This document shows, one piece after another, positions 24,031-35,700 of a stretch of DNA of 64,000 nucleotides (position 1 is its first letter; the number at the start of each line of letters is the position of its first letter). This DNA is from Malurus cyaneus samueli (lineage: Eukaryota > Chordata > Aves > Passeriformes > Maluridae), in contig CM019214.1 in the NCBI GenBank assembly GCA_009741485.1, positions 52,345,310 through 52,409,309 on the forward strand, read 5' to 3'. The position numbers and the translations under genes are program-made. The notes under the pieces were generated by a model that was not told where the DNA came from, did not search any database, and was given only the letters and a program-made list of their open reading frames with translations.

Positions 24031-24720
24031 ATGTTGTGAGATTATGAAGGCAGAAAATTTTAAGGGCCAAAGCCTGACTAAAACTTAATCAAGGTACTGC
24101 CATAGAAGACAATCAAAAACTTTTCTATAAATATGTGAGAAACAAAACAAGAATCTTCATTCTTAATAGGATGGGTATTCTGGCAGGCTGGATGAACTGA
24201 GGGTTGTGGTGAATGGTGTCAAATCCAGTTGCTGGCCAGTCACAAGTGGAGCTCTCCAGGGTTCAGTTTAGGGGCCAGTCCTGTTTAATGTGTTTATCAA
24301 TGATCTGATTGAGGGGATCGAGTACACTTTCAGTAAGTTCACGAATGACACTAAGCTGGGTGGGAATTTTCATCTGCTGGATGTCAGGAAGGCTCTGCAG
24401 AGGAATCTGAACAGGCTGGATTGAGGGGCTGAGGCCAGTTGAGTGAGGTTCAAAAGGGCCAAGTAGCAGGACCTTCATTTGGGTCACAGCAATCCCTCAT
24501 AGAGGTCCAGGCTCGAGGCAGAGCGGCTGGAAAGCTGCATGGCGGAAAAGGACTTGGGAATGCTGGTTGACAGTAGCTGATCATCAGCTGTCAGGGTGCC
24601 CAGCAGGCCAAGAAGGCCCATGGAATCCATGGCATCCTGGTATGTCTCAGGAATAGTGTGCCAGCAGCACCAAGGCAGTGCATTTAGGGTGATCTCAGTG
24701 CCCTCAGAGTATGTCAGAGA
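24031..24720 (+). mobile_element. CR1 LINE, internal ORF2 part
   Basis: The plus strand follows CR1 ORF2. The start ('aagggccaaagcctgactaa', 'ttctataaatatgtgagaaa') matches the linker before the RT. A deletion near 24190 jumps to the region encoding '..VxSGVxQGSxLGPVLFNxFINDLxxG' (24230-24310). Next come the 'KFxxDTKLGG' equivalent (24330-24365) and the 'EKDLGMLVDxxL' region (24545-24575), ending near 24720. Stops and frameshifts are frequent. Long open frames on the opposite strand in this area are antisense to the CR1. Confidence 0.88.
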
Positions 24721-24729
24721 CCTGTGTGA

Positions 24730-25265
24730 GCAGGGAATCTCTTTGCTGAGGAAAAGTGGATGTATGTGAATGAACACGTGTTTGTGTGTGTGCAGCAGAA
24801 CCAGGCCACCATCCATGCCGGGAAGGTGCCATGGGAATACCTGGCAAGGCTGGGGTAGCAGAAGGCTACAGGAGGAACTTGTCTGGGAGGAGGCAGTGGA
24901 ATTACCCTGTACAATCACAGCAGCTCCAGCCAGATCAGCAGCCTGTGCCAAAACCTCAGCTGGTCACAGCTGCACATGGTGCCTCTGCTCAGGCATATTT
25001 AGGAAAGGACAGGAGCTGCCCAAAGCGAGGAGCTGCATGTGAAGAGACACAAGAGGAGGATCAGGAGGGGACCTGTGAAGATGCAGGAGAAGGGACACAG
25101 AAGGGGACATTTTGAAGGCATCAGGAGATATGCACTTGAAGTAGGCACTGCTTGCCAGAGAACTGGAGCCATGGATACACTTGGGCCAGTGTGGATATGT
25201 TCATGGAGGGATGACAGCCTGTGAAGGACCCTGCACCAGAGCAGAGCAATGACAGCAAGAAACTT
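24730..25265 (+). mobile_element. Avian interspersed repeat, probably LTR/ERV-associated, family not assigned
   Basis: Joined to the CR1 piece, this stretch contains phrases I associate with a widespread bird repeat: 'agccagatcagcagcctgtg', 'gctcaggcatatttaggaaa', and a decayed series of units of the form 'tggagccatgg...gttcatggagggatgacagc...ctgtgaaggaccctgcacca'. The repeating 'gga..c.gcagcc.gtg.a.gga' units are typical of that element. I cannot assign a family name; the open frames at 24770-25224 belong to this repeat and are not a gene. Confidence 0.42.
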
Positions 25266-28200
25266 TAGTGAAAATCTGGCCTGGCTCAGTCAGTGGTGTT
25301 TCACTGAAATCCTAATAGTGATCCAGGTAGACAAACAGACTGTTCTCAGAAGGTGTAATTTAGACAGGGAGTACAAAGAGGAAAGTTACAATTGTCCGCA
25401 GCAAACCACAGCTTACTCAGTCTGGACGAGTCCAAAAGATTCAACTTCATTGTGGCATGAAAAAGAACATCAAAGAATAAGTACACCTCATGACAAGTTA
25501 AGCATTTCAGAGATAGGCACTTTCAAAAGGTTAAAAGGTATATTGTCTTTTATGACTCTTTTCCATGTAGCCACACAAAGAAGCCAGACTATTTTGTTAT
25601 GTGAATTAGCTTGACACCTCGACTGAGTAAATTATGAAAGAAGTCTTTGCATCACATTCTGCATACCTGAATTCCTGTAATAGAGTTCCTCATTAAGGCA
25701 TTTACCTGAATTGAAATTGAAAATTTCAATTTTTGCAGTTTAATGAAATATTTGTTTTACTAATTAAGTTCTCTGTGTTTGGCTGTAAACACTGCATATA
25801 TTAAAATTGAATACGGTTTAAATCAAAATGCTGTTTAATTACCTAAAATGTTACTTTATTACAAAGAAAGGTAGTTCAATATATAGGAAAATGAATGTGT
25901 AATACTATGATGTTGCAAAGATGAATGAGTTGAGGGAATGACAGTAATATTATGGGGACACATTCCAAAACACACTAGTTGAAAGAACTTGGTATTGTTA
26001 ACTTTATTGGGAGCCCTTCCAAAAGACTCGAGTTGAAACAAATCATGCCATGAATATATTTGGGAGTCATTCCAAAAAAACATTACCTGGAAAATCACTT
26101 TGTAGGTTGATTTATTTGTTGGTTGATGCAGGTAAATTAACACTTTTTGGTATTAGGTGCTGAATTTTGACAGCAGTTCACTCTACTAACAGCTCTTGTA
26201 AAGGGAAATGCTGTTTCCTGGACTAATATTAATTAATTGTTGAAGTTAACCTCTTGAAATCAGGCAAGTTTTGTCATGTCTTCTCCAAACCCATTAAAAA
26301 AATTCTTATGGCATCAACTCAAACATTTATTTTCCTGGTTCTTCGCAGCTCAACCTTTCTATTATCTCTCTGTCCTGTATTTATCACTGACATGTGTTGC
26401 TACTATTACTTTTTCATTTGAAGTGTGCTTTTTGTGCCATAACAGATCAAGCTCCTGCAGACAAGTTCTCAATTTTTTTAACTTACTGGCTTGTGCTTCT
26501 GCACTGATAGTAGCTTGAAATGCTCACTTTTCTTCTTCCACTGCATCACTGCCTGAAAAAAGGATGATTTCTGTAGTACATAGCGTGAATCTAATACTAG
26601 GAAATTTTCCTCACTCTCTTACATAATCAGGGAGATAGTTTGCATGTTTGTTATGCTGGATAATATTGTATCATAGCTCCACCTTAGTTTCATATCTTTT
26701 CATACCCCTATTTCTGTTCTTTTCTCAGATAATTTTGGGACAGGATTTGTGTTTCTGTCCTTTTAGAGCACTGAATATAGAGGAGTCCTGGCCACTGCCT
26801 AACGCCAAATAGTGTCCTATCTTTACTGTTGTGTTGCTATATCACATGTTTCACATTCCAGTCTTAGTTTATTGATCTTCCTGGCCACATGCACGTTGTT
26901 TATCATCCAATATTCCTTGTGGGGTGGTGTTGGAAGGGCTGGAGCCTAAAGAGTTTGCTTGTGAAAAAAAAGAAGTGCAAGCATGAACTGGAAAATAATA
27001 AATGCCAGAGTTTTGTTCTTATATAAATCATAAAAAATAAATCCTGGCAGATCTGTTTTCTGCTGCCTGAAGGCTTCATGGCCTTGTGTGCTCTTCCTGA
27101 TTCTCATGCTATAGACAAAAACAACATGCCTTAACCTTGGCAACATGCTACAAAACATTCCTGTGTTAGATTGTGAGGCACTTGTCTTGTTTGTGTCCTT
27201 TGCTGAACAGAATTGTGCCAAACAACATTTAAAGAAGTGGCAGCTGGAGCCAAGAGGAGATCAACACTCATGGTGTCACCACTTCAAATTCTGAAAACAT
27301 CATCTGAGGCCAAAAAAAGAAGCTGGAATTTGAGGGAAGTTTCAGTATCTCCAAAATATGCACAGCATCTTGGATGGAGAATCATCTATCCAACATGCCT
27401 ATGATCCCATGTGCTCAGGCCACACCCCATACAGAGGTGCTACAGTCCAAGAGATAGGTCCGTGTCTCAGCATCTCCACATGAACCAGGGCTCAGCTGTG
27501 CAACATCCCACAGGATTAACCTCCAGATGGTGGTAACCATGGTGATGAGGGCTCCAGGGATAAATGAACAAGCACATGGTCATGACATTCATGAATCTCG
27601 TCACTGATCATCAATGCTCTGAAGGATCAGGGAGTGATGCCTCTACTGACTCACACAATTTTAAGTCTTAGCACTGGTAAATCCTTTGGAAAGTGCCCCT
27701 TTAGTGTCTTATATGCACAGTGGGAAGATGCACTTACTGCTTCAGAAAGGCCAAGAGTCCAGCAAGAGAGGACAAGAGAAAGGTCTTGCCTTACCTTTCC
27801 TCTGAGTAGGCTGAGTTAACTTTCTCCAAACTATTTTGGTGTGGACAGCTCCCCAGGACCACTTCTTGTCCATGACAGAAAGGTTCTGATGATGCCAGGC
27901 TGCTGCTGCAGGGCATGAAGGAGCTCCCCACAAAGAACTTTGTATATTCCCATTTATAACTTAAAATTTTGGGGATACCTTGAGCACCCCAAGTCTAAAA
28001 TATAATGCTGCCATTGGAGCGTCCCTCTAATCAAAAATTGCTCCTCAGCAGCAAAGTCTGTGGCTGCCCTCCTGCAAAGTGAGATAAAGGCTTGTGTCAC
28101 TTTCCAAACAGCATTGTCTGACAGCTGTAGAGGAGAGGGTTCCATCGTGCCAAGGTCTACTCATCCTCTGCCAGACATCCTTCCTCCAACAAAGGGGGTG

Positions 28201-28329
28201 TGAACAAACCTGAAATATTCTTCCCAATCAAAAGCATAGCACTGCCAATAAGAAATCAGAAGCCACATCAATGGGCAGATTACTTAACAGGTCCAGATAA
28301 GAGGTTAAGTGCCTGTCTCTGTCATACAG
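25266..28329. other. Intergenic, no gene recognised
   Basis: Apart from a decayed three-copy repeat near 25953-26110, I see no gene or assignable repeat. A block at 27230-27640 is of more even base composition, but nothing in it is recognisable. Confidence 0.55.
25953..26110. repeat. Decayed tandem repeat, three copies of about 54 bp
   Basis: Three successive units begin at 25953 (tggggacacattccaaaaca), 26008 (tgggagcccttccaaaagac) and 26061 (tgggagtcattccaaaaaaa), so the spacing is 55 and 53 bases. Similarity continues for about 30 bases in the first two copies (agttgaaa...) and then fades. The copies are old. Confidence 0.6.
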
Positions 28330-28415
28330 AGAACTGGAGATATTTAAAACCCAGGTGGACAAGATTCTGAGCAATCTGATCTAAGCTGACACTGCTTTAA
28401 GCAGAGAGTTATATC
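28330..28415 (+). mobile_element. CR1 LINE 3' end fragment
   Basis: The wording 'actggagatatttaaaaccc' followed by 'aagattctgagcaatctgat' and 'gctttaagcagagagtt' matches the segment before the CR1 3' tail ('..ggaaatattcaaaacc...ctgagcaacctgatct'). It is short and old, and has lost the terminal repeats. Confidence 0.7.
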
Positions 28416-29339
28416 AAAGCACATCAAGAGGACATTTCCTACTTGAATTATTCTTTGATTAAGTGATTCTAACATACATCTATGCTAAAATATCATCATA
28501 CTCAGCTGTAGGAGAAAAAATAATCAACTAACTTAGAAGACCAGTTCAAATGAAATCATTGCTAGTGACTGTGATAGTAAAATATAAAGCTTGAAAGTTC
28601 TTCAGAGGCTGAACACATCTGAACATATCACTACATATATAAAACATAGAATACATTTTATAAACAGCATGAAGTAATTTTTAAATTTCTTTATATGTAC
28701 AGCATTTTTCTTTGTGGTAAATAATACACCAGACAAGATACATTCTGACAAATAATATGTGTAATATAAGACCACAATTTTTGATTTACAGTCTACATCT
28801 TGGATTAAATTTCAAAGCAGAATGCACATATCTGTGGACTCACACATGAAACCCTGTTCTGTACTCTGTATTTCAAGACCAAATTATGATAGTCTTAAGT
28901 AAAAACCTTGTGTATCCAAAGCAAGAATCCATATTAAAAAACTATTTTCTTTCATCCAACACAGAGCAAAATTCTGCTTCTCTTTGTCATGACAATCTCT
29001 GACTCTGTACTTTTCCCCTCACAGTCTGATTTTGAAATGCATGCATTTGGTATGCATATACTGTGACTCTCCATCGTCTCAGTCCTACATGTATTTCTAA
29101 CCCTCATCATCTAGACATGGCCTTAGTTATTCCTAGCCCATACTTCTCAGTTTGGAAAGTTATACGGCTTTACAGAAATCTTTAAGCACCACTTGCTCAT
29201 GGAGAGTATACAGCAAGGCCAAGTACTAGCTGAGGATAAGGCTTTTAAAAAATAACAAATGCAATTAGCAGAGGGTGGTCTCACCAGGCCTGTGTGAGGG
29301 AGTTTCAGACTCAGACGGAATTTTGGACAGAAAAAGGAA
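28416..29339. other. Intergenic, no gene recognised
   Basis: AT-rich unique sequence with no exon or repeat that I can identify. Confidence 0.6.
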
Positions 29340-29728
29340 CATATTTGCACTTCTACTTTTATAAAAGACCATACGGGTCATTTAAGGACTGAAAAACCTA
29401 AGAGAACCAGAAATGCTTTATATTGGCTCAGCTGAACAGAGATATTGAGCAAACTTTCAAGATGTGTTGTATATGCCAGAAGAATAAGCCAAGTCAAGCA
29501 AAAGAGCCCCTATTGGTGGCACAGGAAAAATTGTTCCCTTGGAGCAACATAGGCTTAGATTTGTTTAGATTGGCCAAGAAAATAAAATGTTGGTTTTTTT
29601 TCTGGACTAAGTTTACTAAGAAGCAGTATTTTGTGAAGTTTGGGTATAGACAAGTTACTGATAGTGTGCCCTTAGTTGTGACCCAAGTGACTTTTGAAAA
29701 AGTTTACTACAATTTAATTACAGGATAA
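29340..29728 (+). mobile_element. Ty3/gypsy-like integrase fossil
   Basis: An open frame at 29423-29728 reads like the N-terminal half of a retroelement integrase. It has DIEQT, then a C-x2-C pair (residues 15 and 18) followed by QKNKPSQAKEPL, then PW..IGLDLF, whose Asp (about residue 46) sits where the first catalytic Asp of the DDE core is expected. Just upstream, in another frame, an H-x2-H pair (HTGH, near 29366-29377) and LYW (near 29421) look like the rest of the zinc-binding segment, so at least one frameshift separates them. The core after Asp46 is poorly conserved and the rest of the element (RT, RNase H, LTRs) is not visible. A host-domesticated integrase fragment is possible but unlikely given the break. 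Confidence 0.55.
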
Positions 29729-32700
29729 GACAACTAAATTTAGGTTGCCACCTGTATATAGGGAGAATTCTAACACTTCTATCATCAGTAAAAGTTGATG
29801 TCAGAGTTTTGTGGAAGTATAAATACAGCTTTGTGCTATAGCATCTGGTGGTCATGGAGTTACCAGCAATCACCTGACTCAAAGCACCATATATGCACAT
29901 GATGGAAATTAATGATCAGAACACAAAAGAGATGGAGGAGCACAAAGCCCAATGCCTCATGCTATGCACTCTAATCATATGCGGATTGACCAAATTTCCC
30001 CAGTTTTCCACTTTTTCCTACTTACACTGTGGCTAGACACATACAGACATACTGTTGCTCCACATGTTTATGAGAATGACATCAATAGACTAATGCCACT
30101 ACCTTCAGTTTCAGGAGAGGATAAGAGTGGCTCTCAGTAAGAGCCACTCAGCTTTTTTTTTTTCTTTTCTAATCATGATTAGGAAGATGCTACAACAGAT
30201 AAGATAGCTAAACCCCAGGTACTTAATACAATCTAAATAAATTATTTGCAATTTCCAATTAGCAGCATGGAATAATATTTAATATTTCAAGAGAGACCTA
30301 TAAGCAGTTTATGTACTAGGTTCATTGCAAATATTTGAAAGCATGCCCCATACATGTAGCTTAAGGATTAATATATTGTTTTGGTAAGGATGTTGAACAA
30401 AGAAAAGCATGCTCTGCATGCATGGCAGCTCTATTAGATTTTGCCTCTTTGCAGGCATAGAGGGGAAAGTGAGGAATCTGGAGGAATGAACAAAGGAACA
30501 TGCTTAGATGTGTTTTATGTTAATTTGATGTTGTATATCTATTGAAAAATCAATATTAAAACAAAAAATATAGCATAACTCCTACTCCAGTAAAAGGCCT
30601 CCTAATCCTTCATCCTAAACTGGGAGATATAATAGAGCCTTGGCCTTGACATCTGGATGGTCCAACAATGAGATATAAGCAAAAGCAAGGAACAAATCAC
30701 CAGAGCTCTGGAGTTCTTGGACTCAAACTATAGCTTGTACTTCAGGGAAGATGTATACTGTTTCTGCTTCTTTGCTTCCCATCTTTCCATTCCTCCTTCC
30801 TTCCTTTCTGTTTGGTTCATCACAACTATCTGGAAAAGTATTTTTCCAGACAAAATATGTCTATTTTCTCAGGTTGCTAGGTGAATATTCAAATTTCTTT
30901 TAGTAAAGAAACTTCTCGCAGCCTTTTTTTGCTGCCAATAGTCTTGAGAAAAAGATTAATGTTGTTAAGTTTTAGCTTGGAAAATAAGCTGTGGTGTATG
31001 ACATCTTACCTTTAAGAAGTTCATCTGAGAAAGTGTGTCACTGATCAAAAAGGATCTTGCTCCACTACCACAACAACGTCACAGGGAATCTCCTGCAAGA
31101 TCCCAGAAACTGAGACCAACACAAAAGTTCCCGAGTCTAGCTCTTATGGTGCTGACAGCTCTTTGGAAGGGCCTTATGATTAGGGATCCCAAGACCATCA
31201 GCCACCCTGCCCAGAGGTGGTTTGGAATGATCCCATTGCATTTGTCTTTCCAGATTCCCTTTTTGATGGATGGTTTGTTTATCCAGATAATATCTTAAGA
31301 GTCACTTCTCTTTAAGAGTCACTGTCTCTTCTGCCAAGGCAAGGAAGTGACTGAGTTGTCACCTCCAAAACCTGTGCTATACTCATGTTCTTTTGGTTTA
31401 ATGCAGATTTTAAAAATGCTCCAGGAGCTATAGAGCATCCAAAGGACTTCCAGCCTGTGACAAAGCATATTCCTGGACCAAAGCTGCTGGAGGTATTATG
31501 TTACATGAATGGTCAGCTGTCACTTTGTATTCAGTTGTATTTTCTTTTGGACATGAGAACATAGCCATTTAAGAAACAAAATCCAAAGCACTCTGCCACG
31601 GAGGTAATACTTCTTACAGATGTTATTAATTGCCCCTTATGACAGAAAAATAATTTTCCTCATGTAAAAATCTCTTACAAACATGATCTAGAGATGTTTT
31701 AAAATAATATTTTTATCACTCCTTCAGGCATTAACTTTCTACAACATTTTGGCACGTATGAGGTGTACTATCATGTCACAGAATATCATATGACTAGCAG
31801 TAAAAATAAATTGATGTACAGATTATGGCTGGCCTGCAAAGTTGCCTCAGGTACTGCATAACTTCATTTAAACATCCCAAAATGCATAAACATGTACTTG
31901 TTAAAAACTACCACTTAAAATTCAAACAAATGATAATCGAGTCAGCATGAAAAAAAAAGGTTTATGAGCTAAATAAACCCCAAGTCACTGTTATTTAGTT
32001 TTAACATGGTCACATTCATCTAACTGGTACTAAATCAATTACGTTAATGCAAGGCAACTGTACACCAATTGGAAAAGTTCTCTTAATAAATAATTCCCCT
32101 GATCTCAACTAAAATGCCACCATATGCCTGCTAATAGAAGAATCTGACTTTTACAAGTCAGATCAAACCCTTTATAATCAGCAATCTACTTTTCTGAAAA
32201 ATTTCTGTTAAATTACATCTTAGCTCTCCAGACACCACTGACAGTAGTAATTAAACGTGCTTTGATTATAATGGGAGCTTAGACACACGGTTCATTTGCA
32301 AGCATTGCATTCAGGCATCTACAGTCTGGTACTAAATCCCACTCCTAAATGGTTTAAGTGGTGCAAACTTGAGAACACAGGGCTTGATTCAATAGCTTAA
32401 CTACAACAGGGCATCATGCTGGGCCTCCTGCCCCCTCTCAGGGAAGAGAACAGGCCTCCCACAAGTGCTGGCACTTTACCAGTCTCATGTGGATCCAGAC
32501 ACCTTATGGCAGCAGGCAAATATATTTAGACAACTGAACTGGTGCCCACATTTCAGTTTTTAGATGAGATGAATAAATTCCTGCTTCTCTCTACAGAGTA
32601 TATAAAAAAAATAGCAGGTAGCTTCCTCATCTTCACAGAAAAACACCATGAAAACCAAAGTAAGTGGACTGCAAAAAATTGTGGTTTTCACAGTAAAGGT

Positions 32701-35700
32701 CACAGTTTTGTAAAAGGAATCGTAGCAAAAATCACTCTTCCATTTGTTATTTAACATTTGGTCAATCTCCAAGGAAAGCTGCTGCCAGACCTTTCTTTTG
32801 CATCTTGACACCTTTTCCAGGCTAAGTTTTTTTGAATATGCTTTACCTAGGTGCCAAGTTTTCTATTTTCTAGCCAATCTTCCAGAGAAGAGTTAAAATC
32901 TCATCACTGTCTGCTCTAAAAATCACTTGGTCCTCATTCTTTCCTAGAATGCTGAAAAATCTATTGTTTTTTATCACTCCAATTCAAATCTCAAGGAACA
33001 TCCTCCCACCTTGGAACTATTTTAGGATAAAGAATTTGGTTTGATTTTGCTTTTCTGTTTCCTAAAAATAATTGCTTGAATGTTAGAGTGTTTTAATCAA
33101 TGTTTTTTTTTTTTTTTTCTTCTGTAGCAACATTATGAAAAATGCAGAGCATTTCTGCAAGCTCTCTCTTTCTCAAGTCCTACCTGCTCTGGGTGGCATT
33201 GAATTCTCTGAATTTTCAAAGCATATGCTAACTGCTACAATTCCCATTTCCTCCTCTGGACATCCTTTGTCTGCATTAGATCCAGCACTTTGTCAGAAGG
33301 TGTCATTTAACACAGAATCTGAATGTACAATAATAGAATCAGGATTCATCCCCCATAGTTATTAATATTTAGGTGAGGAACTGAGGCAGAAGTGTAAACA
33401 CCTGATGCTGTAGTCAATGGAAAGAAGAAAGCATTTCAGAAAAACTGACTTACCTTCCTGCTAAGTATTTCCCTCTATACAAGGAGACCAAATTCATATT
33501 TTAGATAGTGTAGCAATATGCCTCATTTTCATGAGAATACCTCCAAAAAAAAAAAAATTAAATCATACTTTTAACACAAAATGGTGAAGTTAAAGCCTGG
33601 GATCTCTTGTACCTCTACTTATTTTGCATACATTATTGGAAAAACAGTACACTCAGTGTATCAGGCTGAGGTACCTAGTTTGATTAGTGCTGAGCCTTGA
33701 ATTTCAAGGTAACATCTTAAAATCCTTGAAAAACCTCCCCCTAGTAAAAAAAAGAAAATTGAATTTCCTATAATATTACTAAAATCAATATAAAATTTAG
33801 ACTTCATTATTGTCATAGCTCTCCCACTAACAAAATTCTGAAATAGGTAATAGCTTTTTTGTAAAAATGAATTTTTTTTTTGTAATAAAGACAAAAGACA
33901 GGCAATCTGATTTTCTTCTCTGTTATCTTTAAGAAAGTACTCCTTCTTGTACATAGATGTTAAAGCCACAACACATCGGCATGAGATGATTTATTCAAAA
34001 TTTATATCCGTTCAGGAACACACTAAATGTGAATGACTTTAACTACCGGGGGAACAAGTGATTTCTATAACTCCAGGAGTCAGAAGTAAACAATTTGTGA
34101 GCAAAAACCACAGAGAAGCATACTTGTGAGAACAGCTGTAAGTGATGACAAATGGACATTTAAGGATAAGAAACATAATTTACAGAGCTCCGAAAGCAAG
34201 GAAGTGATGAAATAAAAAAAAAACAAAACCTGAAGACTAATGTCTCATTCCTACATAATTAGAGTGATGGGTGCCTCCCCTGTTGCCTATCAGCACCTTA
34301 TTTCTGCACAAACTCCACTGGTTATTTGAGCAGTTACTGTTCATCATATTTGCTTTAATCTCCAGAGCGACTTAGCAATCAGGGGCTTCAGACAAAATGT
34401 TTAGTATACAAGTGGTATAAACATTATACGTGAGTATGTGTACAAAGAAGGCAGACAAGGTTCATCTTCCAGCTCCATTTAAGTCTTTCTAAAGTTGCCC
34501 ATGGGCACATATCAAATGTCATTGAATCGCTCATTTTAAATGTGTAAAGCTGCCTTCAACAGCTGTCACTGAGAACAGAAGCAGCGTTTGGATAAAATGT
34601 ACCTTAGTTTTCTCAACCAAAGTGTCTTTTAATTAATTTAATATCAAATCTAATATTCACTGGCAGGGATCTTGAAAGCAAGGGTAATACTCGTTGCAAC
34701 CATCCCAGAGACTCTAGGATATGACAGGGATGTGGTAGGTAGATGGGGGACAGGATTCTTTTTGTTGCAGAGTGCAATCTAGTTGCCTTGGTCCCCCCTG
34801 CTTTAATGAAGAGAGAGAAACTGACATTTCCATGGGGAAACTGACCTGAATAAAGGCTTTGGTAAAAGAAAAATTGCACCAAAGAGAATCTTACCTTTCT
34901 TCATTGAATAGAGGGGAATCCTGTATGACTAGCTTGAAGGAGATACCTAACTTTGGAATGGCTAGAGTTAGTTTAAATACATCACACTTTCAGAAGCTGC
35001 ATTTTGGGCTGAAACATTTATTATATTTCAGAAACAAAGATGAACAGATGACAGAACAACATCAATGCACCTGGAATGGTGCTGAAGGAGTGGGAAAGGC
35101 AGTGGGCACAGCAGGAGCAAGTGGTGTACAACAGAGTTGTTCTCTATCAGTTGCCCCACTTGACAGTTTTTTATCTCCACTTGGATTAATAAATCAAATA
35201 ACCAAACCGCCTTTCTTGTTTTATTACTTGTTTGTACTGTTTTATGCGTTTACTGGTGCTGAGCTGTGAATACATGAAAGCAGCGAAAAAGTAGGCATAT
35301 ACAGTGGGCAAACACACAAATCAAACAAAAGAGAAAGCCCCTTTTGTATTCGAACTAGCAAATTTCATTTTAATACAGCCAGACCCGCTGGAAATTCTCA
35401 CATTGACTGGACAGATTATGCTGTCCTGCCGTTTAGATGTTACTGCTGGCAGCTGCTGAAATTGGTTTGCATTTCCACCAGCAAGCTGACCATATTGACA
35501 GATTTAGGTCAAAGCACTGAGGAAGCAATTCACACCTGGTCTGGAGAACTGGACAGGCTAGTACACACTGATGAAAACCTTCACTGTATTTAGAGTAAGA
35601 GTCTAGATTTGTCGGTGCTGTTGAGGTTTGCTCACTATATTAGCAGTCATGTACAGACAAGCTACCTTCTAAAAGCTGGAAGGGTTTTCCTTCCTACACT

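Noticed and set aside
24484..24951. 155-codon open frame on the minus strand
   Set aside because: It is antisense to CR1 ORF2 and the adjoining avian repeat, so the openness reflects repeat composition.
30125..30163. Histone mRNA 3' stem-loop
   Set aside because: The stem resembles it, but the loop is CAGTA instead of four mostly U bases, the flank is ACTCA instead of ACCCA, and no histone gene lies upstream.
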